Below, one piece after another: positions 1-10,794 of a DNA stretch of 64,000 nucleotides. The DNA is taken from positions 18,192,001 to 18,256,000 of the forward strand of contig NC_083388.1 in NCBI RefSeq assembly GCF_031755915.1. The letters are read 5' to 3'. The first letter of the stretch is position 1; each line of letters opens with the position of its first letter. Origin of the DNA: Ziziphus jujuba. Its lineage: Eukaryota > Streptophyta > Magnoliopsida > Rosales > Rhamnaceae. The position numbers and the translations under genes were made by a program. The notes beneath the pieces were generated by a model. The model saw only the letters and a list, made by a program, of their open reading frames with translations. It did not search any database and was not told where the DNA came from.

Positions 1-284
1 AGTATATTTAATTTCGAAGTTCTTTCGAATCCTAAAGTAAACCGCTTTGAAAAGGCCTCACCAATATGAAAGTAACTATTATTTCAGTTGAATTATCTTC
101 TGATCTACACCAAGTGATGTGGGATTGGACATTAGGTAACCTGCTAATGCTCCGCACCCGCCTATACTGGTCGTCACATTTTCAAAGCTTCCTAGAAGAT
201 TATCCATCCTAAGATTTCTCTTGCCTAAGCATGCTTAATTTTGATTTTTTTTTTTGAATTCTGAAATTAACCACTCTAAAAAGG
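1..284. repeat. Dispersed/tandem repeat units, left part
   Basis: One partial unit (1-180) is followed by the first half of a second unit (181-284). Both resemble sequence at 3450-3690: the phrases around 'cctcaccaatatga', 'gatgtgggattgg' and 'gcctaagcatgctta' recur in the same order. The second unit is broken at 284 by the solo LTR and resumes at 3155. There is no coding capacity. The family was not identified; this kind of sequence is a common dispersed repeat in eudicot genomes. Confidence 0.6.
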
Positions 285-3154
285 TGCAACACCCCATTCC
301 AAAGTACAACGAAAATTTTCCAACTTTGACCGAAGTTGACCGTTGACCGTTGACTTTGATCGTTGACCGAAGGGGTCAAAAGTTGACTTTTTGACTCGGA
401 TGGAATTCTAGGTTGACTGAGGTACCGTTACGAAGTACATATTGGCACGAGTTTGTAGACTAGTAGCACATCGAAAACAGAGCTATGGTTTGAAAGTTAT
501 GGGCAAAACAAGTTGAGGTGCAAACTATCCAAAAGGTGCCGAAGTTGACTTTTTATGGTTGTAGAATTTTGCTTTGACTTTTGTATACTTGTAAAGTGCT
601 CGTCGATACGAGTTCATAGACTAACGGCACACTTAAATTGGACATCTGGTTAAAAAGTTATGGACATGCGAAGTTTTCCGAATATCATAATATTTTAATA
701 TATCTGGCTTAAGTGCATAGTGACGCCATGTGTCGACATCTAAGAGATCCACGTGGGTGAACAGTGTCACCCACGGTGGTTTTTATTTGGCAAAATGACG
801 GGGGAGGAGAGAGAAAGAGAGAGAGGAGAGAGAGAGAGGTAGAGAGAAAACCGTCGGCCACCGGAGTTGCGAAATTTTCCAGCCAATTCTTGCCACACAT
901 GCCAGCCAGACAGGAGTGCCTCTCCATTCCTGGCCAAACCCCAAAATTTCACGGCCAACCGACCGGCGACGCCCCCGGATAGGGGCTTTTTCCGGCGGCG
1001 GCGCCAATTCCTTCAACCGCTGAGATCTCCACATTCCGGCCTCCATTCTTGTCACCGCTGGTACGGTTGAGACCCTCTCCCTTCAATCTACAAAACCTCC
1101 AAAAATCTCACCCATCGGCCACCGGACGCGCCGCCGAAGGCGACGGTTGCAGGTGACCGCGACGGCTCGCCGGAGAAATCCCTATTCCGGCGAGTACCTA
1201 GTCCCGTCTCCGGTCCCTCTCCACTAATTTTGACCCCCTGAATGCAAATCCGGTGTCCTTTTCCTCCAATTCGCAACGGTTTGAGAAAATCAAATAGTTG
1301 AATCCCGAAAGCTTTCCGGCGAGATTTCGGCCACCTCAGATCCGATCTCCGGGAAGTAAGACCGGATTCATAATTCTCGTCACTCAAGCTTCGATTCGGT
1401 ATATTACTCGTCAATTTTGGTTAACGTTTGTGTTTAACCCCCCGGGTACCGGGTATTATTTACCCGAATAAAATATTAATTTATTTGAGTTGTGTAATAT
1501 TGTTGTTTTAGGAGCACAGATGCGTCGTGTAATTGATCCCATGGAGGATCTTGGTTTAATTGCGTGCTCCAGGTGAGTGACCCACCTTTAAAACTATTTT
1601 GGGATGATTAATTATGTTTATTTTGTGTTAATTTGATATCTAAAATTTGCTCATGTGATGGAATTTAAATATAATTATGGGAAAAATATTATTTTATATG
1701 TATATACCCATTGATGCTAAACAGGATTTTGGGTTACTAAGAATTTCCTGATTATTATTATTGTGATTTAATTGTATTTATTATGCATCAGCAAGATATT
1801 TTCATTAATTAATTGTATCTGGATTTTAATATTATTTTTGGTCATGAGTTGATTTTTAAATATTTCAAAAAAAAATATTGGTTTAAATTGGTGGTTTCAA
1901 ATTTTATAATTATGCCCGTGGAGTATTAATTGATGGACTTTGTGATACGAGAAAAATTATTTGTATATTGTTATCGATGGTTTCGTACCGGAAATGTTAA
2001 AAGAAAGTGTGGGATGGTGAATTTGAAAACTGGTATAATTCCCACGGTGATTTTTGGAAAATCGCTATGGTAATAAGAAATTTAATAATTGGTTTTAGAC
2101 GCACTCATATAGTATTGGTGTTCTGGCTGTATATGTGGATTAGCGTGCAAATTATTATGTCTCCTGTGAGTTGCCATTGGACCAAGGGCAGGCAAGTCTT
2201 ATATATTGCGCATCAGCCGCCCCCCTCCGTGGCCGGGATGACGGTTTCAGCAGCGGCGCTGTCGGGACGCCGAAGTGCCGTATGCAAGTTTCTCTCTTTA
2301 ACCTCCCCGCCAGTCGGTGCTTAGGACGCTGGGTATCGAAGGGCATCACTGGTATATGGTGTGGTGCGTCAAGTATAAATTTTCGGATAGAAATTTCAAA
2401 CCCTAAAGTGTTCAAAAATTATTTATTATATTTTATTTATATTTGGGTTATTTAATTATTATTTATTAAATTAATTGATCCCTTGGTTTTCGGGAAATAC
2501 GAATAACGGGTTTTGTGAAAATGTTTTAAAAGAGGAACATTTCCAACGGAGTGAATAGTGAGAATTTTGAGAGAAAATATTACTTTCAAATGTTTATTAT
2601 TTATTTATTTATTTAATTGTTGGTATTAATTAATTACCTTTATTTGTTATATTATTAATATTAAAAGTGTACAGTAGATAGGGTCACTCATTGAGATGAT
2701 TAGCATCTCATATTTTTAAATTCCGTTCCCCTAGATCCAGGTTGGGAGACGTTGATCGTTCGGGACGAGCCCGACGTCTCAGTTCATTGCCAAAAGTCCA
2801 AGGAGCATTTTCTTCCCTTTTTCCTTTCCATCTTGTATTGTTTCATCTAACATTGTATTAATTCCACATTTATTTCTATAATGCTCTGTATACTATATTG
2901 GACATTTAGTTATTAATTATGCACTGAATTATTGTTATTCCTTTGGAGTGCTGCAAATTGTGGAATCAAATTGTAGTAACGTGGGAGGAATAAGGGGATG
3001 TGTATAGAAGTGTGTTTTCAGTGCAGGAAATTTATGGTAAGTCCAACCCTTAGGGGAGGTTCTGTCATATTTTCCATTGGAGAATCCGGTAGGGTTTCCC
3101 TGGGATCAGGGCTTGTCTAAGGTTCCAGTGAGGAATTTTGGACGGGTCCTGACA
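285..3154. mobile_element. Solo LTR of a long-LTR Ty3/gypsy-type retrotransposon
   Basis: The block starts TG (tgcaacacccc) at 285 and ends CA (gggtcctgaca) at 3154. It is flanked by identical 5-bp target duplications AAAGG (280-284 and 3155-3159). No gag-pol coding is present inside its 2870 bp, so it reads as a solo LTR left by LTR-LTR recombination. It is richer in GC than its surroundings (about 850-1400), and has the repeated 'gttgaccgttgacc' opening seen in long plant gypsy LTRs. Small open frames inside it resemble no protein. The Tekay/Del-like assignment is inference from LTR length and ends only. Confidence 0.8.
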
Positions 3155-3690
3155 AAAGGTCTCAACGATATGAGAATGAGTATTATTATATTTAAATCAT
3201 CCCCTAAGCTACACTTGAACAATGTGGGATCGGACACCAGATAAGCTACTAGTGCTTCGTACTCGTCCATGCTAATTGTCATAATCCACCCCCATTGGGA
3301 TCCACCTTAGGGCCCAACATTCTAGATGGCATACTTTCAGTCGAGTAAAGGTTTTAATACCATTTTTAACATCCCGTTTCCATTGGCAAATTTGCACTTT
3401 ACCGATATTGTCCTCAATTTAGTCACCGCACTTAGTATGAAATTTTTTATTCAAAGTTTCCTTGAAGGTCTTCCATCATAGGATTGTTCTTGCCTGAGCA
3501 TGCTTAACTTTGGAGTTTTTTGGAATTTTGAAACCAACCACTCTAAAAATGCCTCATCAATATGAGAATGTTATTAGTATTTTGAATCATCCTTTGATCT
3601 ACACCCCGATAATGTGGAATTTGATACCAGACAGCCTGTTAGTGCCTTGCATCTGCCTACACTTTTCGTCATACTGGACCCATGGATTTG
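3155..3690. repeat. Dispersed/tandem repeat units, right part
   Basis: 3155-3290 completes the unit interrupted by the solo LTR, and 3450-3690 is a further copy. The phrase 'ccactctaaaaatgcctcatc' near 3537-3557 shows the uninterrupted form of the LTR insertion site. No gene was seen. Confidence 0.6.
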
Positions 3691-3949
3691 TGTATATTAA
3701 CTCTACAGGAGTTGTGCTTTTCGAGTTAAAGGAATATAATGCTAGGGAATGTAACTTTACATATTGACATGCATTGTAAAAGGAAATAGATTTGGTCTCT
3801 AGGAATTTGTGCTTATGATCCTGAAAGACTCTACGTAATACTCTTTCATAATAGTGGCCCAATCTTTGGTGTCAAAGATTAACGTCAAAACTTTCAAAAA
3901 TGTTTATACTAGGTCCAAGACTTTTTAAAGAATTAAGAGACAAAAGAAG

Positions 3950-5010
3950 TATTCTTAACAAAGCTAGACTGAGGTAAAATAAAAGTTGAAGTAGATGCAA
4001 AAACAAATGTTGGTGCAGATGCAGAGATAGGTGTAAGTGTGTTTATGGTATTTGGTGGCAATTACTGATATTTGTCCTTCACAACATGGAAATTTCATTT
4101 TGGAAAAAATAAACAAATTTTAGTAACAGCAGGCACATGAAGAGTATTTCTAAGAAAAAAAGATTTTAAAATTTACTGGAAGAAAAGAATGACCAATGTG
4201 ACTAATTTTTAAACCTTGTAAGTTTCTCATGCCCAGAGTAGTCAGAACATTACTGCAGAGTAAAGAGATTTAGACTAACATAGTTTGTAGCTTCACTATC
4301 TACATACCAAGTAGGATCAGCCCCCAACCTCAGAAGATGTGTAAGTTGTGCCAATTTGGTTAGCCTCAGGAGCCTGAAAGGAGTTGTCAAAGCAATAATA
4401 GCAACATAGAGCAGAATGCTTTAGTTTTCCACAGACTTGACAAATCACCTTTTGATTTCTGATTAAAAATCTTCATCTTCCTCGGCCCCATGAGTTAGAT
4501 GACCCATGTCCTCCTTGGTTTCCTTGGCCTCCACAATATCCTCTTATGTTTCTATGTCCTCCTTTGGGTTACCATTGTTGTTAATGGTATTATTGATAAA
4601 ACTTAGATGTGCAATGTCACCATTAACTTGTGCGTGGACCCATTCAATTGTTCAAGCCTATTTTCTTGGCTTAGAAGCAGGGCCAAAACTTCTTGAAGCA
4701 AAAGATTTTATGGGCAAGAGGTAATGTTCACAACAATAAGATCATATTCTAATCCAAAACAAACCAGCCAAGAGATAAAGAATTTGGTCTTCTTCCATAA
4801 CTAAGTGACTTATAGCAGCTAAAATGTCGACTGCATTTTTCATTTTAGCCAACCAGTCACACATGGTCATGCACCCTTTTTTGGTGGATTGCACCGGCAT
4901 TTTGAGTTAAAGGATGTGTGCTTTAGACTATGAGCCATAAATGCACCTAAAGGCTAGCCAAACAAAGAGAGCAGCCTCCTAGGTTTTAATACCTTCATCA
5001 GCCTTTAAAG
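3950..5010 (-). pseudogene. Decayed Ty1/copia gag-protease fragment
   Basis: Read on the minus strand from about 5000 downward, the fragment shows copia gag-type sequence (WLAKMKNAVDILAAISHL around 4800-4860), then a degraded zinc-knuckle region near 4380-4450 (ICQVCGKLKHSA). A protease-like WYVDSEATN (normally DSGATNH) lies near 4290-4320 and the pre-integrase phrase LHVPAVTK near 4110-4155. Several stops and frame changes break it. No LTRs were found, so this is an old fragment. Reverse transcriptase and integrase are absent here. Confidence 0.6.
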
Positions 5011-5386
5011 GTTTACTTTTTAATAACTATATCATTTTAATATATTAATCAATAAAATATTAACATATGATATTTGATATAAATTTTAATAAATTTATTT
5101 GGTACTTCTAATGTTATTCATAAATTATAATATTTTATAGTATAAAAGTATTTCATTTATATCAACAGAATATAAGTTCGAAGTAGCTAGTAAAAGAGAA
5201 AACAAAATGATACGAGATTTTTTTTGTTTAATGAAAAACTCAAAAAAGGGTAATAAAATTAAGTAATACATATATATATATATAATATTTTGATAAATTC
5301 ATCAATAGATCTAAGGGAAAGTAGTATATAATTTAATTATCAAATTGAAGGTTTTTATTTATTTTTGTTACAAATCAAATAGAAGA
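5011..5386. other. AT-rich spacer and intron tail
   Basis: No gene is visible. The last part (about 5320-5440) resembles the 3' end of the intron of gene C (the 'aaattgaa...actaac' region), so the segment is probably what remains of the intron of UGT pseudogene B. Its first exon is not in the window. A short TA run lies at about 5268-5286. Confidence 0.4.
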
Positions 5387-5440
5387 CACTAACATTGAAA
5401 AATTGCTTTTCATTTGTATCTCTACTCTTATGTGTCAAAG

Positions 5441-7558
5441 AACGAGGACATGAGGTAATAAAGACATACATGGAATTAGGATTTGCCTAGCAAGATCTTT
5501 TCAGTGTAGATCATAGAAAATTGTTGGACAGAGCCTTAGAACCTCTATTAATGGAGTGTCCAAATCGTAATACATTCTCTTCAATTCTGCCTATGAACTT
5601 GAATTTCAGGTCATTGAGGCATTGAAAGCCAAAATTTCTATCCCTGTCTATCCTGTTGGACCGAGCATACCTTATTCCCTACTACTTCTTTAGGTGGTCA
5701 TGATGATGGCCCTAAATCCAAGTATCTTCAATGGCTAGATTCTCAACCTCTAAGATCTATACTTTACATTTCAATGGGTAGTTTTCTTTTGGTCTCACAT
5801 GCCTAATTGGATGAAATTGTTGGTAATGTGCAAAATAGTCGAATAATGTATTTATGGGTGGTAAGTGGGGATATCTCTATGTTCAAAGACAGGTTTGGTG
5901 ATATTAGATTTGTTGTGCCTTGGTGTGACCAATTGAGTGTATTGTGCCATCCTTTAATGGGTGGGTTTTGGATGAGTTACGGGTGGAATTCTACTTTGGA
6001 AGTTGTTTTTGCTGGAGTTCCATTGCTGACTTGTCCAATATTTTGGCATCAAATCCCAAATAGAAAGCCGCTATCTTATTCACTTTAGTCTTTGCCTCTT
6101 CTCTTTCTGTTTTTATCCAGGTACTTCTCTAGTATTAGTCACAGCCGAAGCTAGTTTGTATCATTTACCCTAGTTTTTAAAAAGCCTTATGCCGTTCTTA
6201 GCTCACCATGCTCAATCTGGGCAAAGGAATAGCTCCTTCATCTATGAGGACAACTCCTTCACTTTTAAAGCTACGTCCTTCTCTTTCTTACATACAAAGA
6301 ATCCACAAGAAAGCAACATCCAAAGGTCACCTTTGGATTCTTAAGCAGGGGTAAGGAGGAGTATGTAGGAATGCCAACCATTACATAAGCCACTAGTGGC
6401 TGAACCAAAAGCAAGCAACACCTTGTATATGTTGGGTGGAGCTTGAAGAAGCGAGCCCCCATCAAAGAAAGACATTGCAAGCTAGCCTAGCTAGCTAGCA
6501 TTTTTCAGTTGTTATGTTAGTTGTAGCATGCCTTCATTCCTTCTCTCATTTTATAAAGACTTAGTAGTATCTTCTTATGATGACCTGGTCGAGAGAGTAC
6601 GATATATAGGTGTACAAGATTGAGTGGGATCTATGAGGTTTGTTATAGTAAGGCCCAATCGAAAAGTGTTCATTCTTACCTCTATCATTAGCTTAGTTTT
6701 AACTTTCAATTATGGATGATCTTTTAGATAGAGGTATTTGAGGTTGTTGATGGGGGCCTTCGAAGCTAGCATTTCTACTATCTGGTCTCGCAATGAGTTT
6801 CCTCGTAGCTTAAAGGTGTTTGTTTCCACTGATTGAAGATTCTATCTACATATGTAAACTTCCTATCAGATGTACTCCCTTGTATAAATGTAGCGCTGGA
6901 ATGAAAAAGAATAAAAATTTGCTTTGTTCTAGTTCCCTATGCAGATTATTGAAGATTTTTATTATTTGTGAAATCTGGTTTTTTCATATTAATTTCTCAC
7001 ATATACAAGCTAGTTAGTTGTGTGTAAGTTGTGTGTTTATTGTCCTTTCTAGTCTAGTGCAATCAATAACCATACCTTCAAATCAACTAATAGCAAAAGA
7101 AGGAAACAATTTACCTTCTTCGTAATGACTTATGTCAACAAACTTATGCAAAAAAAAAAGAAAAAAAAATGAGGAACAACATCTTATTAGCCCTTTATAA
7201 TACTACCTCTGTTTCCATAATAGATTCCCCTAATGCTAGATTGACAATAAGAACTTCCCTATTATTCGCATAAGGGCTCCTAAGGCCCCTTCCTCTTGTT
7301 AAGGCAATTTGTTTTGCTTGATCTTAAGTGGATCGAAGATTGGAAGATTGGATATGATGTCAAGAAAGAGAATAAGGGTTAGGTAACTAGTGATGAAATT
7401 TCAGAGCTATTGCTGAGAGTTATGGATCTAGAGTGCAAGAAAGGAAAAGAGATGAGGAAAAGAACAAAAGAGCTTCAAGAAGCTTGTCATGGAGCAATTG
7501 CTAAAGGTGGGTCATCGAATGAGAACCTTGATGATTATTTACAAGGGCATTGCCATTA
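5441..7558 (+). pseudogene. UGT87-like pseudogene B (second exon only, interrupted)
   Basis: From 5441, after an intact 'caaag' acceptor, the sequence follows exon 2 of gene C to 6068, then resumes at about 7334 and runs to the C-terminal region near 7558. The first exon is missing. The PSPG box (about 5925-6056) has lost its key histidine: the usual HCGWNS reads SYGWNS. There are frame disruptions around 5470-5700 and a stop (gttaggtaac) near 7380. A 1.27-kb block unrelated to UGTs sits inside the exon at 6069-7333. Family knowledge: these enzymes transfer a sugar from a UDP-sugar to small molecules in the cytosol. This copy cannot make one. Confidence 0.85.
6069..7333. other. Foreign insertion inside UGT pseudogene B (possible organelle-derived DNA)
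   Basis: Comparison with genes A and C shows that about 8 bp of exon ('gaattgtt') were replaced by about 1265 bp of unrelated sequence. No target duplication, terminal repeat or long open frame is visible. Base composition is more balanced than in the flanks, with short inverted CTAGCTAG stretches near 6480-6500. Loss of a few bases with insertion of unrelated DNA fits end-joining capture. A plant mitochondrial origin is my guess from the texture of the sequence, not a demonstrated match. Confidence 0.35.
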
Positions 7559-7650
7559 AAAAAGCTAATTCTTTTATGCTATTTTTATCCAAGTTTTCTT
7601 TTTCATTTTGATTTCAACTTTCAGATTTGTCAAGGAAGTCCTGCAAAATA

Positions 7651-8080
7651 ATGCAAGTACAATACATGCTACATAAACTATTTCTTAATTAATCAAGTCA
7701 ATCCATTCTAATATTGAGTTAAGCTTGTTGATTCGAACCTAAACAAGAATAAAGAAAATAAAAACTAGAAAAAAATTAACAAAGAAAAAGATCATTTTAA
7801 TTACCTGTTAAAACATTTTGTTAATAAAATAATTTGATATTATTCGTTCGATGTGCAAGCCTAAAGAAGCAAAAGGTCCAAAATCATTTTAGTATAATTA
7901 TTTCACATGCAAGTACAATACATGCTACGTAAACTATGTCTTAATTAATCAAGTAAATCCATCCTAATATTGAGTTAAGCATGTTGATTGGAATATTTGT
8001 CACACCCAAACATGAATAAAAGAAACAAAAAGTAATAAATAAATAAATAACAAAGTAAAAGATCATTTTTAGGTGATAAT
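7651..8080. repeat. 256-bp tandem repeat upstream of UGT gene A
   Basis: 'atgcaagtacaatacatgct' begins at 7651 and again at 7907, a period of 256 bp. The units share the phrases about 'aatcaagt.aatccat', 'attgagttaagc' and 'aataaag'. The same repeat lies upstream of gene C (46740-47270), so it belongs to the duplicated block. No promoter function was shown. Confidence 0.75.
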
Positions 8081-8395
8081 ATGGGCTTTCGAACTATGAA
8101 ATTGAATTGGCTCGCTACTCTTTTACCTCCAAACAAGAGGGCCCTAAGACCTATATACTGTGTATTTCATACACTGCGTTATGGTGTGTATTATTTAAAA
8201 ATGTACGTCTCTCCATTTTCATAATGACACTGCTTTGACTTCCAAGATGACAAAAGGGCTTTTTAAGTTTCGGCCAGCGCTTGACTCTTCTGCGTACCGT
8301 CACTTTCTTGGGAGCCCATTAAAACCCCAAGCCTTTTGAAACCAAATCTCAATTTTCTTCTGCCACAAATTTTTAATTACTATAACCATTCACAT

Positions 8396-8879
8396 ATGGA
8401 TAGCTCCGCCTCCTCCATCTGCCACATGGTAGCCATGCCGTATCCCACCCGGGGCCACATCAGCCCGATGATGAACTTCTGCAAGCAGCTGGTTTCCCGG
8501 TCCCAACGTATTCTCGTCACCTTCGTCCTCACCGAAGAGTGGAGCGGCTTCATCGACTCAGAGCCAAGGCCCCACAACATCCGCTTGGGCACACTTCCCA
8601 ACGTCATACCTTCAGCGCACGGTCGTGCCAACGACTATCCTGGCTTCATGGAGGCTGTCTCGACGAAACTGGAAGCTCCTTTCGAGCGGCATTTGGATTG
8701 GCTTGAGCAGTCGTTGAGCGCCATCATAGCTGATAATTATGTGGTTTGGGAAGTTGGGGTAGGGAATCGAAGGACTATTCCGGTGGCTTTGCTGTGGGAT
8801 CAGTCGGCTTCAGTATTTTCGGTGCTTTATCATTTTGAGCTGCTCGTACAAAATGGCCATTTTCCTCTGGAACTATCGG
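8396..8879 (+). CDS. UGT87-like gene A, exon 1
   Basis: Start chosen at 8396 to match gene C; an in-frame ATG at 8336 lies in what corresponds to the 5' leader. The exon gives 161 codons plus one base (phase 1) before a gtgcgt donor at 8880. The catalytic histidine (residue 21) and the activating aspartate (residue 113, ADNY) are kept. Conserved neighbours have drifted: GRGHVNP is TRGHISP, and WTMSAS is WDQSAS. Relaxed constraint is likely. The exon is in frame with exon 2 at 20092 if the 11.2-kb transposon-filled intron is removed. Expected role if expressed: N-terminal acceptor-binding half of a cytosolic UDP-sugar-dependent glycosyltransferase. Confidence 0.75.
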
Positions 8880-8954
8880 GTGCGTAAATCGTTAATAACA
8901 GTACTTCCTCCAATAATAGTTGAGTTTTTATTTTTTATTTTGAAGTTGAATAAA

Positions 8955-9048
8955 AGGGCGAAGTGGCCTTAGCTCGATGGTCGAGCGCGACTACACGTGT
9001 TGCGCAGGTTCGAGTCACCTAAGGATTGGGCATAGGGGACAGCAACAA

Positions 9049-9050
<2 letters not shown>
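8955..9050 (+). mobile_element. tRNA-derived SINE in intron of gene A
   Basis: A Pol III box-A-like stretch (tagctcgatggtcgagc) and a box B (ggttcgagtca) lie about 35 bp apart, followed by an A-rich tail and a TA microsatellite (about 9050-9083). The corresponding intron position of gene C lacks it, so it inserted after the duplication or was lost from C. It does not fold as a whole tRNA. Confidence 0.6.
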
Positions 9051-9087
<37 letters not shown>

Positions 9088-9348
9088 TAATGAATAATTA
9101 TGATGTTACTTTTTTTCGGGTAAATTAATAAACATATATCACTTTTTTTGGTAAATAATATATATATATATATATTACTTAATAAGATAAATAGCTGGTA
9201 TTCTTAGACGTCTCAGCTTATATGGAACAGGTGTTGTGCATTTTTAGATTCTAGCGACTAACTTGATAAAATAGAAAACAAGATCTTCATGGGATATGTC
9301 TTTCTGCAGCTTCATCATCATAATAATAATAATAATAATAATAATATT

Positions 9349-9484
9349 ATGAAATTATTTTATCACAATCTTAATAATTAATTACATCACAGCTTTCTAA
9401 TAATATTAAATTAATATTATATAAAAAAATAAATTATTTAAAAATTTTAAATAATAAATATTAAAAAAAATTGATCATTTTAAT
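9349..9484. mobile_element. Degenerate AT-rich MITE in intron of gene A
   Basis: This resembles the MITE at 21984-22128, sharing the core 'taataatattaaatt.atatt' and related ends. Terminal inverted repeats are still traceable but mutated. It is absent from the matching position of gene C. Confidence 0.4.
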
Positions 9485-10267
9485 TTATCCTAAAAACCAT
9501 AATGTTGTCCTAGTTAAATTTATAAAAATAATAATAATAAAATATTATCCTGATTAAATGCCTCAAACGTGTCCTTTCGTGGATCATACTTTTTCGGAGC
9601 CAACAATTCAAAATGACAAATATTTAATATTCTATACTACGAAGGTACAACTAGTATGCATTTATTTTATTTTTTATTTTTATTATTATTATTTTTTTAT
9701 CGATGGAAAACCAGTACGCATATTCATCGAAAAAAGTGTGGTTATAATATATTTTTAAAAGTTAATGTCATTAAAACTCCAAACTACTACTATATGTCTT
9801 TCATTTGTCTCTAAACTGTGAATATTTTTCATTTTGCAATCCAAACTACTACTACTACTGCTACTACTACTACTATTATTATTATTATTATTATTATTAT
9901 AATCTCATTTTAGTCCAATTAAGCATTATATTTGGATTATTATTATTATTATTATTATAATCTCATTTTAGTCCAATTAAGCATTATATTTGGATGGATG
10001 AATATGATGAAATCTTTTTGTACATGATAAGTTTTATAACTTCCTTTGCAAAGAATTTTATTATTCTTAAATTTGTTTTTACGTACTTTATATGACTAAT
10101 TTGGCCAAATTTATTAAACAAATGTCCAATTGAATTAAAATAATAGAAAGATAACAGTTTAGAAGGCAATATGAAAAATTTCATAATTTGGAAAGCAAAT
10201 TGAAAAGTGTCCTACTTAGGAGGTAAATGATATTACTCGTATTTTCCAAGGACCAAGCGAACATAAA

Positions 10268-10790
10268 AATGGAGAAATCGCAACGTGCTACGAAAAAGAG
10301 TGAGACAACACCCTCTGAGGAGGATGATACTGACTCTGCAACCACTCACACTGAGGCTGAGGAACAACGGAGGGTGGGCCTTAAAAGAAAATCCACAGGA
10401 GAAGGGCCCACAGAGTGTAGGAAATCACTAAAGAAAAGTATGAATAGTGAAGCCCAAATCACATGGACTGGGCAGGAGGGCCTGCTCAAAGAAGATTTTG
10501 GACCAACCAGATCCATAGCTGCAAGTAGGCCTTATGAGGCTATTTCAAAAGTGAATACTACGGGCTCACATCTGATGACTCAAGCATTTAACGTAGAAGA
10601 AAAGCTTAATAAGTCTCACAAACCAGCAAAACCAGTATCGTCAAAGGTGAAATTGAAGCGTCGAGCTAAGGGCTTACGAGAGGAAGGTAGTCTCACTTTA
10701 GAACATCCATGCAAGTTTGAGGCGGGCAAAACATATGGTCAATCTACAGCTGAGGAGGCGGACCTTATTATGCCCCACCCTCCACAATGA
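10268..10790 (+). pseudogene. LINE ORF1 C-terminal remnant
   Basis: This is an open stretch of about 170 codons, very rich in Lys, Glu, Ser and Thr (for example KKSETTPSEEDD). It lies immediately upstream of the endonuclease ORF, where plant L1 elements carry the end of ORF1 (an RNA-binding, gag-like protein). No zinc knuckle is visible in what is left. The upstream part of ORF1 is missing, consistent with 5' truncation. The assignment rests on position and composition. Confidence 0.5.
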
Positions 10791-10794
10791 GTCT

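Noticed and set aside
709..1414. Several short open frames on both strands in a GC-richer stretch
   Set aside because: They lie inside the solo LTR, overlap one another in all frames, are Ser/Arg/Pro-rich low-complexity and resemble no protein family.
5011..5386. Search for the missing exon 1 of pseudogene B
   Set aside because: No GRGH, TEEW or WTMSAS-like coding was found in any frame between the copia fragment and 5441.
8955..9035. Possible tRNA gene (A and B boxes)
   Set aside because: No acceptor stem or anticodon loop could be formed and an A-rich tail follows; a SINE fits better. The same holds for 48455-48575.
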